Shown: positions 1-7,191 of the stretch, one piece after another
Position numbering within the stretch: position 1 is the stretch's first letter
How the letters are laid out: each line of letters starts with the position of its first letter
Assembly: GCA_903930745.1 (NCBI GenBank)
Contig: CAIYZX010000199.1
Span: 1-10,701 of the forward strand
Direction: 5' to 3'
DNA from: an uncultured Chloroflexota bacterium
GTDB taxonomy: Bacteria; Chloroflexota; Limnocylindria; Limnocylindrales; CSP1-4
Length of the DNA: 10,701 nt
Notes under the pieces: model-generated
Databases searched by the model: none
The model's input: only the letters and a program-made list of their open reading frames with translations
What the model was told of the DNA's origin: nothing
Program-made: the position numbers and the translations under genes

Positions 1-189
1 GAGCCGCTCCTCGTCCACGAAGAGCTCCTCGATGCGCGCGCCGGCGGTGATCGCGCGGGCGATCTCGCGGGTGCCGTCCACGAGGGTGAGACCGGACCGC
101 TCACGCGCGCGCCGGTCCCGCAGCTCGAGGGCGTCGCGGACGCGCGTGTTCTTCGTGCTGGTGATGACCGGCTCGCGGGAAACGCTCAT
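1..189 (-). CDS. TrmH/SpoU-family RNA 2'-O-methyltransferase, 5' part only
   Basis: Only the first 63 codons are in the window; the gene runs off the left edge. The N-terminus contains ITSTKNTRVRDALEL, then ERSGLTLVDGTREIARAI and a stretch ending IEELFVDEE. This is the pattern of the small substrate-binding domain that precedes the SPOUT methyltransferase fold in RlmB/TrmH-type enzymes, which methylate the 2'-OH of a ribose in 23S rRNA or tRNA. The catalytic knotted domain lies outside the window, so the target nucleotide cannot be named. The start at 189 is supported by a GGAGG Shine-Dalgarno motif (195-199) 5 nt upstream. It overlaps the stop of the upstream methyltransferase gene by 4 nt (ATGA), so the two genes are probably co-transcribed and translationally coupled. 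Confidence 0.8.
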   Translation of the reverse strand, partial: MSVSREPVITSTKNTRVRDALELRDRRARERSGLTLVDGTREIARAITAGARIEELFVDEERL

Positions 190-1409
190 GGGCGACCTCC
201 AGGGGGCCTGCCGCCACGGGGCCGGCGTGTCCCGGCCGACCCGCCAGGGGTGCCGCGTCCGGCCGGTCGCTGCGAACCCGCGCTTCCGCGGCCACCCTTC
301 TGCACCCCCGGGCCTCCACGCTGCTCGCGGGGCCCTGCTGCATCGCGAGGCCGGGAGACATCGCGGGGGACTCGGTCCTCGTCGCGCGGCCCGGTCGTGT
401 CGCGACGGCCGGCGCCATCTCCCGGCGGGGCGCCACCGGGACTGCGCGACGGTCCTCCGCCGGCGTGGCGGCGGACGGAGGACCGCGGGCCCGCCACGGG
501 ATGGGAGGGCCGGGCAGCCGGGGCAGGGGAGGGGTCCGCGCGCGTCGCGACCGGCTTGACAACCGTCCGCTTCATCGCGCTGCCGCGCCCCCGGTCCGGC
601 CCGTGCGCCCATGCGCCAAGCGGCAGGACGCTGCCCGAGCGCGCCCGGAGCACCAGGTCGTCGCCGGACGCGTTGACCCCAAGGTAGGTTCGCAGCATCG
701 TCGCCAGCCGCTCGCCGTCGTAGCCGGGCGTGTGGGCGGAGAGGACCGCGAAGGCGGGGCGTGGCCCGAGGAGCGCGGCGATGCCCTCCAGCAGGGGAAT
801 GAGGTCGGTGTCGATGTGCCAGGCGCCCTCGCCGTGGCCATAGGAGGGCGGATCCAGGATGACCGCGTCATACCAGTGGCCACGCCGGCGCTCGCGCTTC
901 ACAAAGTCCCGGGCATCGTCCACCAGCCACCGGACGGGCGCCTCGGCAAGGCCGGACAGCTCCGCGTTCCGGCGAGCCCACGCCACGGCAGGGCGCGATG
1001 CGTCAACGTGTGTCACCTGGGCGCCCGCGAGTGCACAGGCCAGGGTGGCGCCGCCCGTGTAGGCGAAGAGCGAGAGCACCACCGGGGGGCGCCCAAGGCG
1101 CTCGGTGGCGGCACGCACGGCATCCATCAGCCAGCCCCAGGTGCCCGCGTGCTCCGGGAACAGGCCCACCTGCCCGCCGGCGGCCGGGCGGCACTCGAAC
1201 GTCAGGCCGGCCACCCGGACATTCCATGGCTCCATGGTCGCGCCGCGGACCCACGTTCCCTTCGCCCAGCGCAGGTCCGGCCTGGTCCACGCGGACGGAG
1301 GCAGCATGGCCGTTCCGCTCGCAGCCGGTGCAGACCGGTCAACCAGTCGTGCGCCGAACCGCTCCAGCCGCCTTCCGTCACCTGCATCGATCAGATCAAG
1401 GTCATCCAT
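186..1409 (-). CDS. Class I SAM-dependent methyltransferase (RlmI/RlmK-like) with disordered tail
   Basis: The 407-aa product is a Rossmann-fold methyltransferase, probably acting on RNA. Seen in the sequence: an N-terminal region DAGDGRRLERFG (residues 8-19), the SAM-binding motif LSLFAYTGGATLA (112-124), the acidic end of strand 2 at HVDAS (134-138), and the catalytic-type motif ILDPPSYGHG (184-193). This order matches the rRNA large-subunit methyltransferases of the RlmI/RlmK group (m5C or m7G makers). The RlmI-type N-terminal PUA domain is not evident, so the substrate is unassigned. From about residue 279 to the stop (roughly nt 186-575) the protein becomes Arg/Gly/Pro/Ser-rich and looks intrinsically disordered, like an RGG-type RNA-binding tail. 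The start at 1409 has no clear Shine-Dalgarno; it was chosen because the family-like N-terminal motif follows it directly, and GTG at 1430 is an alternative. The stop overlaps the TrmH-family start (ATGA). Confidence 0.82.
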   Translation of the reverse strand: MDDLDLIDAGDGRRLERFGARLVDRSAPAASGTAMLPPSAWTRPDLRWAKGTWVRGATMEPWNVRVAGLTFECRPAAGGQVGLFPEHAGTWGWLMDAVRAATERLGRPPVVLSLFAYTGGATLACALAGAQVTHVDASRPAVAWARRNAELSGLAEAPVRWLVDDARDFVKRERRRGHWYDAVILDPPSYGHGEGAWHIDTDLIPLLEGIAALLGPRPAFAVLSAHTPGYDGERLATMLRTYLGVNASGDDLVLRARSGSVLPLGAWAHGPDRGRGSAMKRTVVKPVATRADPSPAPAARPSHPVAGPRSSVRRHAGGGPSRSPGGAPPGDGAGRRDTTGPRDEDRVPRDVSRPRDAAGPREQRGGPGVQKGGRGSAGSQRPAGRGTPGGSAGTRRPRGGRPPGGRP

Positions 1410-1526
1410 TTGGGGGAAATGGTCGCACACGTCCGTGGGATGGGATGGGACGCTCCCGCGATCCATGCTTTCCGCCAAGCCAGCGCGCGGCCCCTCGCGC
1501 GACGACCCTGCCACAGGGGGAGACCC

Positions 1527-3356
1527 ATGAGCGCACCCGGCCAGCGTCCTGGCGCAGCGCCGTCCCTTGCGGACCTCTATCGCATCAACGCACGCAACCT
1601 CGCCCTCAGGCGCGAGTTCATCGGCCTTGGGAAGGAGCAGGTGAAGGTCCTTGCGGATCTCGCCGGCTGGGCCGAGCGGCACGCCGACCCGATTGCGAAG
1701 GAGTTCTACGACCACCAGTTCACGTTCGCCCCAACGCGCACCTTCTTCGAGGAGTACGCCAAGCAGAAGCGCGTGCCCCTCGACACGCTGAGGGCGAGCC
1801 TGGAGAAGACCCAGGCGGGCTACTTCCGGGACATCTTCCGAGAGGCTGCGGGTTCCGGCGAGTTTGGGGTGGAGTACTTCTCCCGGCGCCTGGTCGTGGG
1901 CCGCCGCCACAACATCATCAACCTGCCCCAGAAGTGGTACATGGGCGCATATCCGCTCTACATGGAGCTCGCCCGCAAGCACCTGGCCCGGTCGTATCCG
2001 CTGTCGTTCGGGCGCCGCGCGAAGGCCGAGCGCGCCCTCCGGGCCGTGTTCAGCCTGGACCAGCAGGCGGTCTCCGACGCCTTCTTCTACGACTACCTGC
2101 AGTCCATCGGCTTCGACCTGATGGCGATCTCGGTCGCGAAGCCGGAGCACGACCTGTCCGAGTACTACGAGGAGCTCAAGGTCGGCGTGCGCTCCACGCT
2201 GGAGGAGGCGGCCAGGACCAGCGCGCAGCTGCTCGATCTCGGCGACAGCCTTCGCTCCGCGGCGGAGCTGGCGGGCTCGGCGACGCGGGAGATCACGAGC
2301 GCGATGGGCCAGGTCGCCCAGGGCGCGCAGGACCAGGCGCGAGCAGCCACCGAGTCGTCCGTCTCCGTGGACGCGCTCTCCCGCGTCATCGACCGTGTCC
2401 ACGACGGTGCCGTGGACACCCGCTCGTCGGTCCGTGACGCCGCATCGGCCGTTGCCTCCCTCTCCGGCTCCATCGACACCGCGTCCACCGCGGCGCAGGA
2501 GGTGGGCGAGGTCGCCCGCCAGGCGGCAGACGCCGCCGGCCGAGGTGCCTCCGCGGTCATCCAGGCGCGCGAGGGCATGCAGCGCATCCAGTCCACCGTG
2601 TCGGAGAGCTCCGCGCGCGTCTCCGAGCTCGGCGCCAAGTCCGAGCAGATCGGCGCCATCGTTGAGGTCATCGACGACATCGCGGACCAGACCAACCTCC
2701 TCGCGCTCAACGCGGCCATCGAGGCCGCAAGGGCAGGGGAGATGGGCAAGGGCTTCGCGGTCGTGGCCGACGAGGTCCGCAAGCTAGCCGAGCGGTCCGG
2801 TGTCGCGACCAAGGAGATCGCGCAGCTGATCGCGGAGGTCCAGTCCGTCACGACGGCCGCCGTGGCCGCGATGGCGCTGGGCGGGCGCGAGGTTGACTCC
2901 GGCGTCCTCCTGGCACGGCAATCGGAGGACGCCCTGGCCGAGATCCGCACCGGCGTGGTCCGCACGACGGAGACGGTGGTGGAGATCACGGCTGCCGTGG
3001 AGAGCATGCAGGCCTCCGCGCGGACGGTGGTCACGGCGATGGACCGGATCGAGGCGCTTGCCGTCGCGAACGCGGCGGGCGCGGACGAGATGAGTGGCCA
3101 TTCGACCGGCGTGGTGGGTGCGGTGGGCGCCATCGCAGCAGTCTCGGAGGAGAACAGCGCCGCTGCGGAGGAGGTGCTCGCCTCCACCTCCACGATGGCC
3201 GACCAGATGGCGGGCGTCGCCGCCTCCGCGGGCACGCTCGTCGAGCTGGCCACCGCCCTGGGCACGCTGATGGACCAGTTCGACCTGGGCACGACGGACA
3301 ACGCCTCCGGGTCCATGCCGGCGCCGACGCCGATCAGGGGGCGCCGCGTCGCCTGA
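1527..3356 (+). CDS. Globin-coupled methyl-accepting chemotaxis transducer (HemAT-like)
   Basis: A 609-aa soluble gas-sensing transducer. Residues about 14-200 form a protoglobin-type sensor: GRRHNIINLPQKWYMGAYP (125-143) is the classic F-helix and following segment of globin-coupled sensors, with H128 as the predicted proximal haem ligand. Y61 in EFYDHQF is a plausible distal B10 tyrosine. Residues about 220-585 are the long helical MCP cytoplasmic domain, with the conserved hairpin tip spanning about 383-420 (DQTNLLALNAAIEAARAGE, then GFAVVADEVRKLAERS). This tip contacts CheA and CheW. No transmembrane helix or HAMP domain is visible, as expected for HemAT-type receptors. There is no NWETF-like CheR tether at the C-terminus. 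In this family the bound ligand is normally O2, with NO or CO possible. ATG at 1527 has an AGGGGGAG Shine-Dalgarno (1515-1522). The open frame upstream of 1527 lies antisense to the methyltransferase gene and is not coding. No other chemotaxis genes are nearby. Confidence 0.92.
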   Translation: MSAPGQRPGAAPSLADLYRINARNLALRREFIGLGKEQVKVLADLAGWAERHADPIAKEFYDHQFTFAPTRTFFEEYAKQKRVPLDTLRASLEKTQAGYFRDIFREAAGSGEFGVEYFSRRLVVGRRHNIINLPQKWYMGAYPLYMELARKHLARSYPLSFGRRAKAERALRAVFSLDQQAVSDAFFYDYLQSIGFDLMAISVAKPEHDLSEYYEELKVGVRSTLEEAARTSAQLLDLGDSLRSAAELAGSATREITSAMGQVAQGAQDQARAATESSVSVDALSRVIDRVHDGAVDTRSSVRDAASAVASLSGSIDTASTAAQEVGEVARQAADAAGRGASAVIQAREGMQRIQSTVSESSARVSELGAKSEQIGAIVEVIDDIADQTNLLALNAAIEAARAGEMGKGFAVVADEVRKLAERSGVATKEIAQLIAEVQSVTTAAVAAMALGGREVDSGVLLARQSEDALAEIRTGVVRTTETVVEITAAVESMQASARTVVTAMDRIEALAVANAAGADEMSGHSTGVVGAVGAIAAVSEENSAAAEEVLASTSTMADQMAGVAASAGTLVELATALGTLMDQFDLGTTDNASGSMPAPTPIRGRRVA

Positions 3357-3367
3357 CCGCCCCAGGT

Positions 3368-3391
3368 CGGGGAGTCGTGCTAGACTCCCCG
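3368..3391 (+). repeat. Perfect inverted repeat (9-bp stem) between transducer gene and tRNA
   Basis: CGGGGAGTC and GACTCCCCG form a perfect 9-bp stem with the 6-nt loop GTGCTA, starting 11 nt after the stop codon of the globin-coupled transducer. There is no T-tract after it, so it is not a textbook Rho-independent terminator. It may still help end or stabilise the upstream transcript. Its loop and right arm coincide with the likely tRNA promoter -10 element. Confidence 0.5.
3378..3386 (+). promoter_or_regulatory. Extended -10 promoter element for tRNA-Val
   Basis: The sequence TGCTAGACT matches an extended -10 element (TG-N-TANNNT). It lies 12 nt before the mature tRNA 5' end, which would place the transcription start only a few nucleotides upstream of the tRNA, as is common for tRNA genes. 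No good -35 hexamer is found at 16-18 nt spacing; a CTGACC at 3353-3358 is too far away. The call rests on position and the -10 match only. Confidence 0.4.
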
Positions 3392-3398
3392 CCACCTC

Positions 3399-3475
3399 GG
3401 GCGATTAGCTCAGCTGGTTAGAGCGCATGCTTGACATGCATGAGGTCACTGGTTCGAGTCCAGTATCGCCCACCA
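3399..3475 (+). tRNA. tRNA-Val (anticodon GAC), CCA encoded
   Basis: A complete cloverleaf can be drawn. The acceptor stem pairs GGGCGAT (3399-3405) with ATCGCCC (3465-3471). The D stem is GCTC/GAGC, the anticodon stem CATGC/GCATG with loop TTGACAT (3431-3437), and the T stem ACTGG/CCAGT with loop TTCGAGT. The anticodon is GAC (3433-3435), which reads GTC and GTT valine codons. The discriminator base is A3472 and CCA is encoded at 3473-3475. It has its own likely promoter and a terminator 14 nt downstream, so it appears to be an independent transcription unit between two protein genes. Confidence 0.97.
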
Positions 3476-3489
3476 CCGCGCAGACACCG

Positions 3490-3518
3490 ACGACGGAGCC
3501 CACCGGCTCCGTCGTTTT
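3490..3518 (+). terminator. Rho-independent terminator after tRNA-Val
   Basis: ACGACGGAGCC (3490-3500) and GGCTCCGTCGT (3505-3515) form a perfect 11-bp GC-rich stem with a CACC loop, running directly into a T-tract (3515-3518). It ends tRNA-Val transcription and insulates the molybdoenzyme operon from upstream read-through. Confidence 0.85.
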
Positions 3519-3523
3519 GATTC

Positions 3524-3546
3524 CCCGCACCGATCGTTCGTGCGGG
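3524..3546. repeat. Inverted repeat upstream of the molybdoenzyme operon
   Basis: CCCGCAC (3524-3530) and GTGCGGG (3540-3546) form a perfect 7-bp inverted repeat separated by CGATCGTTC. It lies just after the tRNA terminator and just before the AT-rich island that probably holds the operon promoter. It could be a regulator's operator or a second weak hairpin. No known consensus, such as an FNR or CRP box, is matched. Confidence 0.35.
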
Positions 3547-3550
3547 TCGC

Positions 3551-3600
3551 CGAATTAATACGTAGTGGCTTTACATTTTGCGCGCGATCGTGCACAGTGT
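3551..3600 (+). promoter_or_regulatory. AT-rich island, probable promoter region of the molybdoenzyme operon
   Basis: This stretch includes AATTAATACGTAGT (3553-3566) and TTTACATTTTG (3570-3580) and is strikingly AT-rich for this GC-rich window. It sits 54-103 nt before the alpha-subunit start and after a terminator, which is where the operon promoter should be. TTTACA (3570-3575) could be a -35 hexamer, with CACAGT (3593-3598) as a weak -10 at 17-nt spacing; TACATT (3572-3577) could instead be a -10. I cannot choose between them. Confidence 0.4.
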
Positions 3601-3653
3601 CCGCGGGGGCGCCCTCGCAGCGGCTTTGCGTTCTTCATCACCCGAGGCAGTGC

Positions 3654-6600
3654 ATGCGTCGTCTCACACGCCGTGACTTCCTGATCGCCTCCGCCGCCGC
3701 GAGTGGCACGCTTGGCGTGACAGGCCTCCTCCGTGCCTCGGGCCGGTACCCGCTGGCGCTCCTCGAGCCGGTCAACGTGGCCGATCCCCTGGGCGGGTAC
3801 CCGGACCGGTCCTGGGAGAACGTCTACCGCGACCAGTACCGGTACGACCGCTCCTTCGCCTTCGTGTGCTCGCCCAACGACACGCATTCGTGCCGCCTCC
3901 GGGCGATCGTCCGCAATGGCGTCGTGATGCGCACCGAGCAGGCGTACGACGTCTCGCGGTACACGGACCTGTACGGGAACACGGCGACCGCGGCGTGGCA
4001 TCCGCGCGGCTGCGCGAAGGGCTACCAGGTGCACCGGCGCGTGTATGGCCCCTTCCGCCTCAAGTACCCGTTGATCCGCAAGGGCTGGAAGGCGTGGGCG
4101 GACGACGGCTTCCCGCACCTCACGCCGGAGCTGCGGACCAAGTACCGGTTTGACGACCGGGCCTCGGACGAGCTCGTCAGGGCCGCGTGGCCGGACGCCC
4201 ACCGCTACATGGCGCAGGGTCTCGCCGCCATCGCCCGGACCTACAGCGGTGACGAGGGCCGCGCTCGCCTTGAGGCCGAGGGCTATGAGCCGGAGATGCT
4301 CGACGCCATGGGCGGCGCCGGCACGCGGACCCTCAAGTTCCGCGGCGGCATGGGCCTCCTTGGCGTCATCGGCAAGTACGGCATGTACCGCTTCGCCAAC
4401 ATGATGGGGCTCCTGGACGCGGAGATCCGCGGCGTCGAGGAGAAGGAGGCCAAGGGCGGGCGGCTCTGGTCCAACTACACCTGGCACGGTGACCAGGCGC
4501 CCGGCTTCCCCTTCGTGCACGGCCTGCAGTCGGCGGACGTGGACTTCAACGACCTCCGGTTCTCGAAGCTCACGATCCAGGTGGGCAAGAACCTCGTCGA
4601 GAACAAGATGGCCGAGTCGCACTTCTTCATCGAGACGATGGAGCGCGGCGGAAAGATCGTCACCATCGCCCCCGAGTACAGCCCGCCGGCGACCAAGGCG
4701 GACTACTGGATCCCGATCCGTCCGGCGACGGACACGGCGCTCTTCCTCGGCATCACCCGCCTGCTCATCGACAGCAAGCGGTACGACGAGGAGTTCGTCA
4801 AGCGGTACACCGACCTCCCGCTCCTCATCCGGGCGGACAACGGGCGGCGCCTGCGTGCCGACGAGATCATCGACGGCTACACACCCGGCCTGACGAAGGA
4901 CGGTCCCTCGTTCGCCAAGCAGGGCCTCAAGGAGGAGCAGTACACCGTCCTGGGCGACTTCGTCGTGTGGGACGAGGTTGCCGGGGCGCCGCGAGCCGTG
5001 ACGCGTGACCAGCTGGGCGAGCGCATGGTGGAGGCGGGCATCACGCCCGCGCTCGACTGGACCGGGAAGGTGCGCCTGCTGGACGGCACGGAGATCGATG
5101 CGACCACCACGTGGTCCGCGTACAACGTCCATCTCCGCGACTACGACCTTGACTCCGTCGTGGAGATGACCGGCTCGCCGCGGGACATGATCGAGCAGCT
5201 CGCCAGCGACATCGCCACGATCAAGCCGGCCTCCGCGCACATCGGCGAAGGGGTCAACCACTGGTTCCACGCCACGCTCGCCAACCGGGCCGTCTACCTG
5301 CCCTTCATGCTCACCGGCAACATCGGTCGCCCGGGAGCCGGTGTCTACACCTGGGCCGGGAACTACAAGAGCGCCCTCTTCCAGGGCCACCCGGAGAGCG
5401 GCCCCGGGTTCAAGGGCTGGATCGCGGAGTCTCCGTTCGAGCCGAACCTCGACCCGGAGGCGTCCGGCTCCGACATCGTCGCCCACCCTCTCGGCTACGG
5501 CGAGGAGCCGGCCTACTGGAACCATGGCGACCGTCCTCTCGTGGTCGAGACGCCGCGGGACGGCAGGCGCATGTTCACCGGCAAGAGCCACATGCCCACG
5601 CCGACCAAGGCCCTGTGGTTCACCAACGTGAACCTGTTCAACAACGCGAAGCACCACTACGAGATGATCCGCAACGTCAACCCGCGGATCGATCTCATCG
5701 CCACAACGGACATCGAGATGACGTCGTCCGTGGAGTACGCGGACATCGCGTTCCCGGCCACGTCGTGGATGGAGTCGCAGACCCACGAGATCACGGCCTC
5801 ATGCTCCAACCCGTTCCTGCAGGTCTGGGGCCGCGCCAAGGACGGCATCGACCCGCTGTACGAGGCGAAGGACGACGCCAGGATCCTTGCCGACCAGGCA
5901 CAGGCGCTGTCGGAGCACACCGGGGATCCCAGGTTCGCCGCGTACTGGAAGTTCATCCTCGAGGGCCGCGAGGACGTCTACATCCAGCGGCTCCTGGACG
6001 CCTCCATCACCACGAAGGGCTATCGGCTGGACGACATCCTCGCCGGCAAGTACGGCGAGCCCGGCTCGGCGCTGATGCTGTTCCGGACCTACCCGAGGAT
6101 TCCCTTCCACGAGCAGTTCACGGACAACCTCCCGTTCTTCACGGACACCGGTCGGCTCAACAGCTACTGCGACATCCCCGAGGCCCTCGAGTACGGCGAG
6201 AACTTCGTCGTCCACCGGGAGGGCCCGGAGGCGACGCCGTATCTGCCCAATGTGATCGTGTCCACCAACCCGCTCGTCCGCCCGGACGCGTACGGCATCC
6301 CGGAGACGGCCATGGGCTGGGACGAGCGGACGGTCCGCAACATCAGCAAGGCATGGTCGGAGGTCAAGCAGACCCAGAATCCGCTCTGGGAGGCCGGGTA
6401 CGCCCTGTACTGCCTGACGCCCAAGACGCGCCACCGTGTCCATTCGAGCTGGAGCACCTCTGACTGGTCGCTCCTGTGGGACTCCAACTTCGCGGATCCG
6501 TACCGGGCCGATCCCCGGACGCCGTGGGTGGGCGAGCACCAGGTCCACATCCACCCGGACACGGCCCGCGCCCTCGGCATCGACGACGGCGACTACGTCT

Positions 6601-7127
6601 ACGTGGACGCCAACCCGGCCGATCGGCCGTACATCGGCTGGAAGCCAGACGATCCCTTCTACCGCGTGGCCCGGCTCATGCTCAGGGCCAAGTACAACCC
6701 TGCCTATCCACCTGGAATCGTGATGATGAAGCACGGGCCCTTCCAGGCGACGGAGCGCTCCGTGCGTGCCCACGAGACACGGCCGGACGGACGGGCGCTC
6801 TCCGATGGAACCGGCTACCAGGCGAACCTGCGGTACGGGAGCCAGCAGTCCGTGACACGTGACTGGTCCATGCCGATGCACCAGACCGACCACCTGTTCC
6901 ACAAGGCGAAGGACCTGACAGCGTTCATCTTCGGGTACGAGAACGACAACCACGCCCTGAACACCGTCCCGAAGGAGACCCTCGTGAAGCTGAGCCGGGC
7001 AGAGCCGGGCGGCATCGGGGGCCAGGGGCGGTGGGCACCCGGCACCACCGGGATGTCGCCCGGCGGTGAGTCGGATCTCATGCAGCGCTACATGTCCGGC
7101 GGTCTTGGACCGAAGGTGTCCAGGTGA
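3654..7127 (+). CDS. nxrA: NxrA/NarG-like type II DMSO-reductase-family molybdopterin oxidoreductase, alpha subunit
   Basis: A 1157-aa catalytic subunit binding bis-MGD molybdenum. The N-terminus MRRLTRRDFLIASAAASG is a twin-arginine signal, so the folded enzyme should be exported. The FS0 iron-sulfur motif is C72-x3-D76-x3-C80, followed by C120 in HPRGCAKG: an Asp stands where NarG and most relatives have Cys. WSNYTWHGDQAPGFP (272-286) aligns with the NarG/EbdA region carrying the aspartate Mo ligand, here predicted to be D280. Next come the FSKLTIQVGKN block (303-313), the EYSPPATKADYW block (341-352) and a C-terminal dinucleotide-binding domain from about residue 957. These motifs resemble the exported Nitrospira/anammox NxrA clade rather than cytoplasmic NarG. 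ATG at 3654 has GAGG at 3644-3647, and the Tat signal begins there; a GTG at 3540 only adds a non-family extension. It heads an operon with its beta, chaperone and gamma-like genes. The symbol expresses family resemblance: nitrite oxidation, nitrate reduction or another substrate cannot be told from sequence. Confidence 0.85.
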   Translation: MRRLTRRDFLIASAAASGTLGVTGLLRASGRYPLALLEPVNVADPLGGYPDRSWENVYRDQYRYDRSFAFVCSPNDTHSCRLRAIVRNGVVMRTEQAYDVSRYTDLYGNTATAAWHPRGCAKGYQVHRRVYGPFRLKYPLIRKGWKAWADDGFPHLTPELRTKYRFDDRASDELVRAAWPDAHRYMAQGLAAIARTYSGDEGRARLEAEGYEPEMLDAMGGAGTRTLKFRGGMGLLGVIGKYGMYRFANMMGLLDAEIRGVEEKEAKGGRLWSNYTWHGDQAPGFPFVHGLQSADVDFNDLRFSKLTIQVGKNLVENKMAESHFFIETMERGGKIVTIAPEYSPPATKADYWIPIRPATDTALFLGITRLLIDSKRYDEEFVKRYTDLPLLIRADNGRRLRADEIIDGYTPGLTKDGPSFAKQGLKEEQYTVLGDFVVWDEVAGAPRAVTRDQLGERMVEAGITPALDWTGKVRLLDGTEIDATTTWSAYNVHLRDYDLDSVVEMTGSPRDMIEQLASDIATIKPASAHIGEGVNHWFHATLANRAVYLPFMLTGNIGRPGAGVYTWAGNYKSALFQGHPESGPGFKGWIAESPFEPNLDPEASGSDIVAHPLGYGEEPAYWNHGDRPLVVETPRDGRRMFTGKSHMPTPTKALWFTNVNLFNNAKHHYEMIRNVNPRIDLIATTDIEMTSSVEYADIAFPATSWMESQTHEITASCSNPFLQVWGRAKDGIDPLYEAKDDARILADQAQALSEHTGDPRFAAYWKFILEGREDVYIQRLLDASITTKGYRLDDILAGKYGEPGSALMLFRTYPRIPFHEQFTDNLPFFTDTGRLNSYCDIPEALEYGENFVVHREGPEATPYLPNVIVSTNPLVRPDAYGIPETAMGWDERTVRNISKAWSEVKQTQNPLWEAGYALYCLTPKTRHRVHSSWSTSDWSLLWDSNFADPYRADPRTPWVGEHQVHIHPDTARALGIDDGDYVYVDANPADRPYIGWKPDDPFYRVARLMLRAKYNPAYPPGIVMMKHGPFQATERSVRAHETRPDGRALSDGTGYQANLRYGSQQSVTRDWSMPMHQTDHLFHKAKDLTAFIFGYENDNHALNTVPKETLVKLSRAEPGGIGGQGRWAPGTTGMSPGGESDLMQRYMSGGLGPKVSR

Positions 7128-7191
7128 TCCGGCCGGACACGCTTCACTGGGACTCCCGCCTCGCGCAGGCGCCGGCGGCAGGGGGACGGGC

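Noticed and set aside
465..1526. Long upstream extension of the globin-coupled transducer reading frame
   Set aside because: It runs antisense to the well-supported methyltransferase gene and has no domain similarity, whereas ATG 1527 has a strong Shine-Dalgarno and is followed directly by the globin domain.
1410..2402. N-terminal extension of the minus-strand methyltransferase frame
   Set aside because: The extra part lies opposite the globin sensor gene and shows only the repetitive composition of antisense GC-rich frames; the family motif begins right after 1409.
2165..3316. Minus-strand open frame opposite the MCP domain
   Set aside because: It is a low-complexity Ser/Ala/Thr-rich shadow of the heptad-rich chemotaxis domain.
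3540..3653. GTG start adding 38 residues to the alpha subunit
   Set aside because: It would bury the Tat signal inside the protein, and it overlaps the inverted repeat and the AT-rich promoter-like island. ATG 3654 has its own Shine-Dalgarno.
3555..5786. 743-codon minus-strand open frame opposite the alpha subunit gene
   Set aside because: The product has the Val/Arg/Leu/Glu/His-rich composition typical of an antisense shadow, with no recognisable domain, while the plus strand encodes clear molybdoenzyme motifs.
3654..7127. Canonical cytoplasmic nitrate reductase NarG
   Set aside because: The His-x3-Cys-x3-Cys start motif of NarG is absent, a Tat signal is present, and the beta subunit is shorter than NarH. 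No NarI gene follows within the window.
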